Source: Candidatus Scalindua sp. (lineage in GTDB: Bacteria > Planctomycetota > Brocadiia > Brocadiales > Scalinduaceae). From it: a stretch of 64,000 nucleotides of DNA. Position numbers and translations under genes: made by a program. The stretch spans positions 1-64,000 of the forward strand of contig JALDRB010000015.1 in NCBI GenBank assembly GCA_031316155.1, written 5' to 3'. Positions 17,806-25,658 of the stretch are shown here, in pieces (within the stretch, counting starts at the first letter, position 1; each line of letters starts with the position of its first letter). The notes beneath the pieces are model-generated. The model had not been told where the DNA came from and did not search any database. It worked only from the letters and a program-made list of their open reading frames with translations.

Positions 17806-18957
17806 ATGAATAATAAGTTAATTCCGCTGTCAGTCCCTAATATTTCGGGAAATGAATGGGAATATGTGAAAGATTGCCTTGATACTGGATGGATATCATC
17901 GGCCGGAGGCTTTGTCGGCAAATTTGAAGAAATGGTAGCTGATTATGTTGGCGCAAAATTTGGTGTTGCAACGGTTAATGGAACTTGTGCGCTTCATATT
18001 TCCTTACAACTGTCAGGAGTAAAACGGAATGATTATGTAATTATTCCAAATATCACCTTTGTTGCTACGGCGAATTCTGTTAAATATACCGGCGCAGACC
18101 CTATTTTGATCGATGTTGATTTGAATAACTGGCAAATGAATTTGGATCTGTTAGAAGAGTTTCTGACGAAGGAAACGTATGGGAATCTAAAAGGAGATTG
18201 TATTCTTAAGGATGATGGCAGGTGCATAAGAGTCATAATGCCGGTGCATGTACAAGGTAACATGACTGACATGGATAGGTTGATAAGAATTGCTGATCAA
18301 CATAATTTATTAATAATCGAAGATGCTGCTGAGGCTCTTGGCACTACGTATAAAAGTAAACATTCCGGGACATTTGGTCTAATGGGTTGTTTCAGCTTTA
18401 ATGGAAATAAAATAATCTCCACCGGTGGTGGGGGTGTTATCGTGTCGGATGATGAGTTGTTGGCAAAAAAGGCAAAGCATATTACGACAACGGCCAAGGT
18501 TGATCCAATGAGTTATTATCATGATGAAATTGGATATAATTACCGGATGGTTAACGTTCTTGCTGCAATAGGAGTGGCTCAAATGGAAGTCTTAGACTCT
18601 TTTGTCAGACGGAAAAAAGAAATTGGCGCTTTCTATAAAGAGCATCTCAGTGGAGTCGGAGACATTGGATTTCAAACGGTATTAGATGATGTTGATCACA
18701 ATAATTGGCTTTTTACAATAAAGACCAGCCATCAAACCGAATTATTAAAACATTTAAATGATAATAAAATCATTTCTCGTCCTTTCTGGATGCCAATGAA
18801 TAAATTGCCAATGTATAAAGATTGTCTGTATGTTGTAACCGGTTCTGATGCCTGCGAAGAACTCCTTAAAACCTGTCTGGCAATTCCATGCTCCACGAGC
18901 ATTACGGATGATGAATTAGAAAGAGTGGTAGTGGAGATTAAGAATGCCTTATACTAA
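17806..18957 (+). CDS. LegC-family PLP-dependent aminotransferase
   Basis: A 383-residue DegT/DnrJ/EryC1 family enzyme that transfers an amino group from glutamate to a 4-keto nucleotide sugar. The N-terminus IPLSVPNISGNEWEYVKDCL and DTGWISSAGGFVGKFE are typical of LegC. EDAAEALGTTY near residue 170 holds the PLP-binding Asp, and SFNGNKIISTGGGG near 198 holds the Schiff-base Lys. It is preceded by AGGAAAG at 17797. The last residues and stop (Leu-Tyr-stop) lie within the TATACTAA end of repeat R3. With the upstream dehydratase it would make a UDP-4-amino-4,6-dideoxy sugar. Confidence 0.9.
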   Translation: MNNKLIPLSVPNISGNEWEYVKDCLDTGWISSAGGFVGKFEEMVADYVGAKFGVATVNGTCALHISLQLSGVKRNDYVIIPNITFVATANSVKYTGADPILIDVDLNNWQMNLDLLEEFLTKETYGNLKGDCILKDDGRCIRVIMPVHVQGNMTDMDRLIRIADQHNLLIIEDAAEALGTTYKSKHSGTFGLMGCFSFNGNKIISTGGGGVIVSDDELLAKKAKHITTTAKVDPMSYYHDEIGYNYRMVNVLAAIGVAQMEVLDSFVRRKKEIGAFYKEHLSGVGDIGFQTVLDDVDHNNWLFTIKTSHQTELLKHLNDNKIISRPFWMPMNKLPMYKDCLYVVTGSDACEELLKTCLAIPCSTSITDDELERVVVEIKNALY

Positions 18958-19120
18958 AACCGATTTGGTTTCGGTTTTACTGGAAACCAAATCTTGGTGA
19001 AGGTATCCCCGGACAAAAAGCGCCGAGGACTTTACTCGCTCCGTTTTATCTCGGATTTTACCTGTCTGCGTGCGTTCCTTACGCACAGACAGGCCAGAAA
19101 ACCATTATGAGATGAGTATA
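18950..19120 (+). repeat. TATACTAAAACC repeat family, copy R3 (171 bp)
   Basis: It begins TATACTAAAACCGATTTGG and ends CATTATGAGATGAGTATA, with the ggtgaaggtatccccggacaaaaa block, the ctcgctccgttttatctcgg block and the cctgtctgcgtgcg..cgcacagacagg palindrome. It overlaps the aminotransferase stop codon and ends 2 bases before the sugar transferase ATG at 19123, so its GAGATGAG may act as that gene's ribosome-binding site. Confidence 0.9.
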
Positions 19121-19122
19121 AA

Positions 19123-19791
19123 ATGAAAATGTATCTCTTATTGAGAAGAGTTGTTGATGTAGTTGTTTCATTATTTGCCTTAATAATACTCTTACCATTA
19201 TTGGTTCCGCTTATGCTTTTACTCCGGGTAACGGGTGAAGGGTATGTGTTTTATAAACAACCTCGAGTAGGGTATAAAAATCAAATTTTCAAAATCTGGA
19301 AATTCGCCACCATGCTGAAAGATAGCCCCAATATGGGAACGGGTGATGTAACTTTGCGAAATGATTCAAGGGTAACATTTGTAGGGAAATACCTCAGAAA
19401 GACAAAAATTAACGAATTACCGCAACTTATTAACGTTTTACAGGGTGTTATGACATTAATTGGTCCCAGACCGTTAATGGAAGCAGGATTTAATAGATAT
19501 AACAGGATACTTAAAGAATCTGTTTACAATATAAAACCTGGATTAACCGGAATCGGGTCTATCCTGTTCAGGGACGAAGAGAAATTAGTGACAGACTCTC
19601 ATTTACCGCCCCTTGAATGTTATGAAAGGCTGGTAATGCCATATAAAGGCGCATTAGAGATATGGTATCAAAATAATATGTCATTCACCATTGACTTGAA
19701 AATTGTGTTTCTCACTTTTTGGGTCATCTTATTTCCTGACAGTAACTTGCCAAAAAGAGTGTTCAAAGATTTGCCGGTAAGAGAATTCTAA
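19123..19791 (+). CDS. Undecaprenyl-phosphate sugar-1-phosphate transferase (PglC/WcaJ type)
   Basis: A 222-residue initiating transferase that attaches the first sugar phosphate to undecaprenyl phosphate in the inner membrane. The N-terminal hydrophobic segment VVSLFALIILLPLLVPLMLLL (about residues 12-32) is the reentrant membrane helix. It is followed by FYKQPRVGYKNQIFKIWKFATM, with the conserved Phe/Lys stretch, then KTKINELPQLINVLQG near 105 and MTLIGPRPLM near 122. Length fits the single-helix PglC class. Context with the dehydratase and aminotransferase points to a UDP-diamino- or amino-sugar as donor. Confidence 0.9.
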   Translation: MKMYLLLRRVVDVVVSLFALIILLPLLVPLMLLLRVTGEGYVFYKQPRVGYKNQIFKIWKFATMLKDSPNMGTGDVTLRNDSRVTFVGKYLRKTKINELPQLINVLQGVMTLIGPRPLMEAGFNRYNRILKESVYNIKPGLTGIGSILFRDEEKLVTDSHLPPLECYERLVMPYKGALEIWYQNNMSFTIDLKIVFLTFWVILFPDSNLPKRVFKDLPVREF

Positions 19792-19809
19792 TATTCCGTA
19801 TAGCATCAT

Positions 19810-19923
19810 ATGACAAAAAATCACGACATAAAAAAGAAGATTAATATTTTCTTCTTGGGCGGTGCAAAAAGACTTTCATTAGCTGAACGCTTTATAGATT
19901 CCCAGTTTGTCACATTCTTGTAA
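19810..19923 (+). pseudogene. N-terminal fragment of an ATP-grasp enzyme (carbamoyl-phosphate-synthase-like)
   Basis: The 37-codon frame encodes MTKNHDIKKKINIFFLGG followed by AKRLSLAERFI. This is the usual start of ATP-grasp proteins found beside LegC-type aminotransferases in glycan clusters. After about 19895 the similarity stops and minus-strand transposase sequence begins. The gene appears cut off by an insertion. Confidence 0.55.
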
Positions 19924-20031
19924 AATCTTCTCATCAAAAAAACCACTATCCAGCCTGACTATTGTGGTAACTGTCTTACGGTATTCCTGGCGGATTACTT
20001 TTACCCTAATAAATCGGGTGGACACCATGCC
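19900..20031 (-). pseudogene. IS1380-type DDE transposase fragment
   Basis: Read on the minus strand, the sequence gives GMVSTRFIRVKVIRQEYRKT, then VRLDSGFFDEKILQECDKL. RLDSGFF is the acidic catalytic block typical of IS1380/IS4-like transposases. Only about 43 codons survive. It abuts the broken ATP-grasp start. A different part of the same transposase type survives at 40200-40667. Confidence 0.6.
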
Positions 20032-20182
20032 TATTTAATTGACAAAAAAGAAAATAATTTCACACGGAGCCACAAAGGAACGGAGAAAAAATAGATGTGT
20101 TGGTGATGGGGGATTACTTTTTGAGTCGGGAGTCAAGAGTGGGAGAGTTGTGAGTCACAATGAGTCGGGAGAGGAAGAATCT

Positions 20183-20347
20183 ATGAAGATAAAGAGATTT
20201 GAGGATATTGTTGGATGGCAGAAAGCAAGAGAATTAGTCAAGGCGATTTATAATGTAACAATTCAATCGAAAGGTTTTGATAAGGATTATGGACTTAAAG
20301 ATCAGATAAGGAGAGCAGCAGTGTCTTCTATGTCCCCTGTTAAGTAA
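20183..20347 (+). pseudogene. Truncated four-helix-bundle (S23 / intervening-sequence protein) gene
   Basis: From ATG 20183 the frame encodes [20 protein letters not shown], then [14 protein letters not shown], the N-terminal half of the S23/IVP four-helix-bundle family (normally about 120 residues). It ends after 54 residues in unrelated SPVK. The family is linked to 23S rRNA intervening sequences and to Avd-like proteins. A cacagag-like sequence (cacacggagccacaaagg) precedes it at about 20060. It joins directly to the GIY-YIG remnant. Confidence 0.6.
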
Positions 20348-20597
20348 TGCTGATGTATTACGTTTATGTGTTGAAAAGTCAGAAAGATAATAATTTTATA
20401 CTGGGCTTACTTGGAATATTGAGAAAAGATTGCAAGAGCGCAATTCAGGAATGTCCAAGGCCACGAAAGGAAGAAGGCCTCTAATACTTGTATATTAGGA
20501 ATGGTGTTTAAATCGTAAAGATGCAATGAGAAGAGAAAAATATCTTAAAACAACATGGGGTAAAAGATATACAGAAATAGAGTCAGGAGTTATTTAG
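20347..20597 (+). pseudogene. Broken GIY-YIG endonuclease (UPF0213/YhbQ type)
   Basis: ATG 20347 starts MLMYYVYVLKSQKDNNFI, the family opening (YVYVL..). After a one-base slip near 20404, another frame reads TWNIEKRLQERNSGMSKATK, then GRRPLILVY-stop, then RREKYLKTTWGKRY. These follow GIY-YIG domain order. One frameshift and one in-frame TAG make it non-functional. ATG overlaps the stop of the preceding remnant. Confidence 0.7.
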
Positions 20598-20682
20598 AAG
20601 ATAATGAAATATCTACGCAAACCGTCTGCCCCTTGATTCAAGTATTTAGACTCTCAACCCTCAGACTCTCGACTCAAATATA

Positions 20683-20799
20683 ATGAAAGTCTCCATAATT
20701 ACTACAGTTTTTAATGGAAAGACCTCAATAGAGGACTGCATAAAAAGTGTTCGTTCCCAGCACAGTCGTTCCTCCTTACGGGGCGCTAGAAATAACTAA
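20683..20799 (+). pseudogene. N-terminal stub of a GT2 glycosyltransferase
   Basis: The frame from ATG 20683 encodes MKVSIITTVFNGKTSIEDCI, then KSVRSQ, the nucleotide-binding start of GT-A family 2 enzymes. It departs from the family at about residue 28 and stops at 20797. It is probably the last recognisable piece of the polysaccharide cluster before the mobile-element zone. Confidence 0.6.
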
Positions 20800-21059
20800 C
20801 TCGCGTAAAGATGATATATTAAAGTGTAGAGGTTTAAAGATAGTTCTCTAATTACGAAAAAAAAGGGACAGATTTTTTTTCTAAAATGTATATCAAGTTT
20901 CTGGTATTATTGTTCATAAACCTAAATGGGGAACCAGTCGAATATCGGTGGTGTACTACAGTGAATATGATAAAGGGGAATAAGGGCATTTTTCTTTATA
21001 TAATCCCATATTCATCCGTAAATAAATAATTGTGAGTTTTCAAAATAGGAGATCGTATT

Positions 21060-21311
21060 ATGGCTACAAAGGGAAACTTAGTTTCTTCGATTGAAAGAGA
21101 AGAGAAAATATGTGATTTAGCTGACCATGAATTAAGAAATAAATGTAGGTTTTTTGAAGATAAATACAAGTTATCTTCAGATGATTTTTATAAACTATTT
21201 CAGGAAGGAAAAATGGGTGATGAAGAAGACTTTTTCGAGTGGAAAGCCTTAATTGATGGGATTAAGGAATGGAGAATAACTAAGGAGTGCTTAAAAGATC
21301 TGATAAAATGA
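21060..21311 (+). CDS. Antitoxin-like partner of a TumE-family protein
   Basis: An 83-residue, acidic, mainly helical protein with a possible small helix-turn-helix (CRFFEDKYKLSSDDFYKLFQ). Preceded by AGGAGAT at 21048. Its stop codon overlaps the ATG of the next gene as ATGA (21308-21311), so the two are translated together. Genes of this size before a DUF6516 protein are annotated TumA-type antitoxins. The pairing and overlap support that role; sequence similarity alone is modest. Confidence 0.55.
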   Translation: MATKGNLVSSIEREEKICDLADHELRNKCRFFEDKYKLSSDDFYKLFQEGKMGDEEDFFEWKALIDGIKEWRITKECLKDLIK

Positions 21312-21688
21312 TAGAGAAACATTTGGATGAAATAGATAGAGTAATAAAAGATGACTCTTTAGTATTTTACTCTGATATCCAAAAGGTGTATACAAGTCCT
21401 AATTCTGCCTATATTAAAGCCAAGGTTAGATTTATAGATAATTCTCTTTTGAATCTTTTTCAGCATGTTTGTTTCGAAGAAAGCAAACTAATTATTAACT
21501 ACAGATACCATTATATGGATTCTAAAAACAACTTGATATTTCGGTATGATAATGCTCCTCATTATCCAAGCATTAGCACATTTCCTCATCATAAACACAT
21601 TCTTTCTGGAATGATAGAATCCGAAATGCCAAATATTGAAAATCTTATAACTGAAATTCATAAACATATAATTAGAAGTATAATATAA
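21308..21688 (+). CDS. TumE-family (DUF6516) toxin-like protein
   Basis: A 126-residue protein starting at the ATG overlapping its partner's stop. The signature INYRYHYMDSKNNLIFRYDN, then APHYPSISTFPHHKH, is characteristic of the DUF6516/TumE family, a predicted toxin of a two-gene toxin-antitoxin module. The frame is intact, unlike the neighbouring modules. The gene lies in a zone of broken mobile genes, where addiction modules often survive. The biochemical activity is not something I can state. Confidence 0.7.
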   Translation: MIEKHLDEIDRVIKDDSLVFYSDIQKVYTSPNSAYIKAKVRFIDNSLLNLFQHVCFEESKLIINYRYHYMDSKNNLIFRYDNAPHYPSISTFPHHKHILSGMIESEMPNIENLITEIHKHIIRSII

Positions 21689-22254
21689 CTTATAAATAGT
21701 TATGCTTATCAGGATTCTTAATAAGGAATCAATCCCTTCCTTAACTACATATGATAGCAAATTGAGAAATAGTTAGCCTGAATAATAAATTGTTTTGTTT
21801 ATACTCTTAGTTAAGTTTTTGGAACTCATAAATTGTTAAGATTTGTAGTACCTCCTGAAGTTAGTAATCAGTAGAATAACAAAGGTGTTGAGCTGTATCT
21901 TATAGAGATACAGCACTTGCAAAAGTAGAAAGAGGGTCAGTATGACAAGAGAAAAGAAGGAGAAATAGACAGTAGCAGATGTTTGTCGCAAGGATTTCCA
22001 ACAATGCCCATAAAATAATGCTTCTAGAGGGGGATAAAGAGTTCAATGAATGGAGCACTGATCTCGGTAATAAGCAAGCAGAAAAAGGTCAATCGATAGT
22101 CTATATTACCATCAGGAAGTTGACTCCAGTTCATTCACGGATTGATGAACTGGAACTCATAACATGATAATTTTAAATTTGCTTACGAGTTTAGGATCTA
22201 TTATTTGAGATTACGAGTTTATGTTCTTTATAGTATCAAAAGTTTAGTTTGGTT
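21689..22254. other. Mostly empty intergenic stretch
   Basis: AT-rich, with no convincing gene. It contains a small hairpin (gctgtatct..agatacagc at 21892-21914) and two direct copies of ttacgagttta near 22181 and 22211. A 62-codon frame at 21979-22167 has no family resemblance and no clear ribosome-binding site, and is not called. Confidence 0.6.
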
Positions 22255-22375
22255 TATTAAGAAGGCTTTTCCAGATTTAGAAGAGTTTTTGTGCGGATGG
22301 CTATTTTACCGAGAGTATTGGCAAGGTTGATGAGGAAGTCGTGAAGAAATATACAACAAGAGATCAACAAGATTA
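22255..22375 (+). pseudogene. Relic of an IS200-type transposase
   Basis: In shifting frames the sequence reads KKAFPDLEEFLCGWLF, then ESIGKVDEEVVKKYTTRDQ. This follows the C-terminal order of IS200/Y1 transposases (FPxLK..W..LW, SVGxVxxxxVKKYIxxQ). At least one frameshift is needed. The catalytic tyrosine segment VKKYT is recognisable. It is short, so the call is tentative. Confidence 0.4.
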
Positions 22376-22462
22376 AGATGGCTAGATTATGCCGAACATA
22401 GAGCTGCCCTGGGCTTTAGCCAATGGAGTATCATTATCTTCCAATTATTTCCCTACCAGTGA

Positions 22463-23461
22463 TTAATCTTTATGTCCGCTCAAGGTTGCAATCGGGTTGG
22501 AGTATTCCGGCCGTTTAAATCGAATCAGTGTGGGGCGTTTTTCATCTTTGTTATTTTTCAGGGCACTCCCATTGTTGTCTGTCAACACCCAGAAAAAGTC
22601 GTCTGAGACATGAAGGCCTTCCATGCAACCGGTCCCGAATCTGGTTCTGTAATTGAATTCAGACTGTCGTGCAGTGTTTCTGAAACTGTATTCGGCAATC
22701 ACGTTGTGAGATTCTGGGTCGATTTCGAGGATTACCTGACTGTGTCGAAGAAGAATATAGAGCTTTCCATCAAACCATGACAACCCGGAGTAATGTACAA
22801 ACAGGCTTGGGTGCATCTTTGAGTAAACCTTAAAATGATCGATTACTTTCAGAGAATTTAGATCCACAACGATAATTAGCGCTTTATCGCGCTCGTTGAT
22901 CACGTAAAGATTTTTTGGGCTCACTGCGATTCCTTCAAAGGATGCATTTTTATCGATGGCATTGAAGTATTGCTCTACCGGCGACCAGTCGATCTCCAAA
23001 CGATTTAAGAACTTCCCATTTGAATTTATTTTTAATATCCAACGGTGTTTCTCCTCGCAAATATAAATGTTTCCGTCCGCATCAACTGCTAATCCTTCGC
23101 AGTCCAATTGGCCTACTTTCGTTTCTCGCAATTCTTTCAGGTCTTCAATGCTAATCAAATCCGAAGCGACAATGTATGCCCGGGATGAACCCTTTTGAAG
23201 ACGGAGTTCGTATAGATTGAACTGCTTGTCATCAATGGTGAGGAATCTCTCGTCATTCACAATGACCAGTCCGGATAGGTCCATTCGTTTTCCATCCACT
23301 ACATCGATGCGCCAAAAGGTATCCATTTGAAGGATGTGTTCTTTGCGTGTTGGATCATCATGGCTGGATTTGTTAATTTGGGAGATGGGAGTTTGGCATC
23401 CCATTAACACTAATTGGGAAATTATCAAACATCCAATTACTCGAAAAATCGGTTTGCGCAT
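22463..23461 (-). CDS. Lipoprotein with SdiA-regulated / esterase-like phytase beta-propeller
   Basis: A 332-residue protein with a lipoprotein signal, ending LVLMGC at residue 22. The mature part has the repeats CEGLAVDADGNIYICEEKHR, FEGIAVSPKNLYVINERD, YSGLSWFDGKLYIL and GCMEGLHVSDDFFWVLTD, the blades of the SdiA-regulated/phytase-like beta-propeller. It would sit at the outer or cytoplasmic membrane facing the periplasm. It is the only minus-strand intact gene in this region, flanked by relics, and its frame is undamaged. Substrate unknown. Confidence 0.78.
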   Translation of the reverse strand: MRKPIFRVIGCLIISQLVLMGCQTPISQINKSSHDDPTRKEHILQMDTFWRIDVVDGKRMDLSGLVIVNDERFLTIDDKQFNLYELRLQKGSSRAYIVASDLISIEDLKELRETKVGQLDCEGLAVDADGNIYICEEKHRWILKINSNGKFLNRLEIDWSPVEQYFNAIDKNASFEGIAVSPKNLYVINERDKALIIVVDLNSLKVIDHFKVYSKMHPSLFVHYSGLSWFDGKLYILLRHSQVILEIDPESHNVIAEYSFRNTARQSEFNYRTRFGTGCMEGLHVSDDFFWVLTDNNGSALKNNKDEKRPTLIRFKRPEYSNPIATLSGHKD

Positions 23462-23858
23462 TTTAGTGATGATTTAAGGAATAAGTTTACTATCTTTTTA
23501 CAAATACTGAAAAGAGGAAGGAATTAGGAATAGCGGCTTATAACGGATGTGCACCCCTTGAATTGAGTTCTGCATGTTGAAATCTTTTGTATGTAAAGTC
23601 ATTACAAAGATTTTGCAGAAATGTACTAGTGACTACATTTAACTATTTTTACCAAAAAGAGATATAAAATCTGAACATATCATACAAAATTATAAAAATC
23701 AAACAAATTTAGATCAAAAACAACAATGTTAGTGACTACTAATTTAGCTTAAAATCTCGTAATTCTATTAAATTTCTTATTGTAACAAATCTGGAAATTT
23801 GAGATGATGTGAATGTAGGTAATAGAGAAAATGCCGTGTTAAGAAAAGGTGCACAGGT
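23462..23858. other. AT-rich intergenic region, no gene seen
   Basis: About 400 bases between the divergent lipoprotein and DUF4258 genes. It holds a direct repeat of tagtgactac (near 23627 and 23731) and long A-rich runs. Promoters for both genes could lie here but none stands out. Confidence 0.5.
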
Positions 23859-24163
23859 TTGATTTCATTAAATGGATTAAAAGAAATAATCAAAGGTAAT
23901 AAGCATCGTTACACAATTCACGCACAGGAACAAATGGCTCTAAGGCATATTAGAAACTCAGAAGTTATGGAAGTAATATTAAGCGAAAATGCAGAAATTA
24001 TCGAAAAATACTTTGATGACAAATATGCTCCGAGTTACCTTACTTATGGTGTAACTGTGGAGGGAGATTGCATGTTCTGTCTAATTATCAGGGAGTGATG
24101 ATAACTGTATATGAACCAAATTTAACTAAATGGTGTGAAGATTTGAAAACAAGGAGGCAATGA
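23859..24163 (+). pseudogene. DUF4258 toxin-like gene with a frameshift near its end
   Basis: TTG 23859 begins MISLNGLKEIIKGNKHRYTI, then HAQEQMALRHI, the DUF4258 core. The frame stops at 24096, but another frame continues QGVMITVYEPNLTKWCEDLK to a TGA at 24161, which is the expected C-terminus (xVITVYEPxxxxW). One lost or gained base near 24085-24091 explains it. It overlaps the start region of a YgiT zinc-finger gene, as in known DUF4258-MqsA-like toxin-antitoxin pairs. Confidence 0.65.
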
Positions 24164-24165
24164 TT

Positions 24166-24400
24166 ATGGAATGTCCAGCATGTCACAATAATATGGATAA
24201 TAAACATATTAGACATTTTCAAGAATGGAAGGGACGCTATGTAATTTTTGAGAATGTTCCAGCTTTGGTGTGTTCTGTTTGTAAAGAAACGTTGTTCATA
24301 GGTGATATTTGTAGATAAGATTAATGAAACCCTTTGGTCAATGCCGAAATCTTTAAAGAAGGAAACAGCGGATGTCTATGAATTGTCAAGCAGTCTTTAG
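24166..24400 (+). pseudogene. YgiT-type zinc-finger antitoxin-like gene with a frameshift
   Basis: AAGGAGG at 24151-24157 favours ATG 24166 over ATG 24160. The product MECPACHNNM..LVCSVCKETLFIGD has two CxxC pairs, the YgiT/MqsA zinc-binding layout. The frame stops at 24316, but removing one T near 24308-24310 continues it as VDKINETLWSMPKSLKKETA to TAG at 24398, the usual remainder. Partner of the DUF4258 gene just upstream. Both members of the pair are broken by single-base shifts. Confidence 0.65.
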
Positions 24401-24610
24401 TTGCTATATCTAATTTGTGGGTTGCTGGCTTGTTATTTTGTTCTCATATTATCAAGTCTTTATTATTGACAAAAAGAGTAACAATTGGCAATACACATGA
24501 CAAAAGATATTATCCACAAAGTTACTAGTAAAAAGTATGCCCCCAGTGAAATTGAGTACATGTTTCACTCAAGTTGAATGTTTGGTTCAACGGGTCACAC
24601 AGGGCAGGCA

Positions 24611-25140
24611 GTAGAGTAGAGAACAGGCATAGTGGCTACAGGTTGAAGTTTGTGTTTACTGTTTCTCACCCTTTCGTCTGTGAGTGTCACATTATCACAA
24701 TCATACTCTATTACCAGCTCCTCCTCGTCAAACCGTGCATACGTTTTTCCCGCACACAGCTTTCCTACAGTCTTTATCTCAAGCATTCACAGAACATCAA
24801 CTAAGAGCGTATTTTGTGGGGTCGATTAGACCGTATTTACTCACTAAGACCTTAAATGCTCCTTGATTGTAGAGCTTGCTCTTCCGTTGACTTTTCCTCA
24901 TATAATATCTCGTCAATTTCTCTCTGAGATAGTAACGTAGGTTTCTCTTCACCTTGTTAGGATAAGTTACTCCCTTAATTGAGAAATAATTTATCCATCC
25001 CCTTGTTGTTGCATTCAATTCATTAGCTACTTCTTGCGGAGAATTATGACCATTATGCCTCAGATACACACTTACTTTCTCCCTCACTTTCTTTTGTGAT
25101 TTACTGCCTCGTTCCGCGTTCCAATATTTCCTGAGCAAGA
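24611..25140 (-). mobile_element. 3' fragment of a group II intron, minus strand
   Basis: Matches the last 530 bases or so of the intron at 12656-14669, including the end of the maturase ORF, the domain V hairpin and the terminal ctgttctctactctac. Its end at 24611 supports AC as the intron 3' terminus, because the flanking bases differ between copies from there on. Similarity fades at about 25138, so the 5' four-fifths of the intron are missing. Confidence 0.85.
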
Positions 25141-25144
25141 ACAT
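24797..25144 (-). pseudogene. C-terminal fragment of a group II intron maturase
   Basis: A 115-codon frame equivalent to the maturase X domain of the intact copy: RGWINYFSIKGVTYPNKVKR, then YNQGAFKVLVSKYGLIDPTK. The reverse transcriptase domain is absent, so it cannot act alone in mobility. The domain itself has no stop codons. It differs from the intact copy at many codons, so the two are relatives and not a recent duplicate. Confidence 0.85.
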
Positions 25145-25658
25145 ACCATTCGGTACGGGCGGGTTGGTGGGCCGGTTAATGTGTCGTTTGTTACGCCTAT
25201 ATTGGTAATCTTACACTTGCTTTTAAATACCTTTTTGTTCATAATGCTTTCCTCCCCGCCTGAAACGACTTAGTCAGGCAGGACTTATTGGGTGATAGGG
25301 TTTGTTTTATGGAAATGTATTATAAAAAATTGCTATCGTCTTTTAAGGGTGTTTTAAGGTATTTTAGCAAATATAAATTGCTCAGCTTAGTTCGGGTTAG
25401 GTAATGTCTTCTGTATAAAAGAGGAAAGAACCGTCGCTTCTGACAATACGATAAGCTACAAGACAAAGAAATTTCAGACATTACCATGCAAGTATCGGAT
25501 CAGTTTTGTTAAAGGTTATGGTAATTGAACACGGGATGGAGAGGTACAAAATAGTGCAAGGCAACCCGAATTGTGATTATGTTGAATGTGAAAAATTGAT
25601 ACGGGTATGATGGATAGGTTTTCGAGGATTTATGGATTTTTTGAGGAGAAATTACTAA
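25145..25658. other. Intergenic region upstream of a DtxR-type regulator
   Basis: No gene seen. The left part borders the intron fragment. A spaced inverted repeat GGTAATGTCT (25400-25409) and AGACATTACC (25476-25485) lies about 200 bases before the regulator and could be an operator or a structured leader. The right end carries GAGGAG at 25642, the likely ribosome-binding site of the next gene. Confidence 0.4.

Noticed and set aside
21979-22167. A 62-codon frame after the TumE-like gene
   Set aside because: No family resemblance, no clear ribosome-binding site and surrounded by relics.
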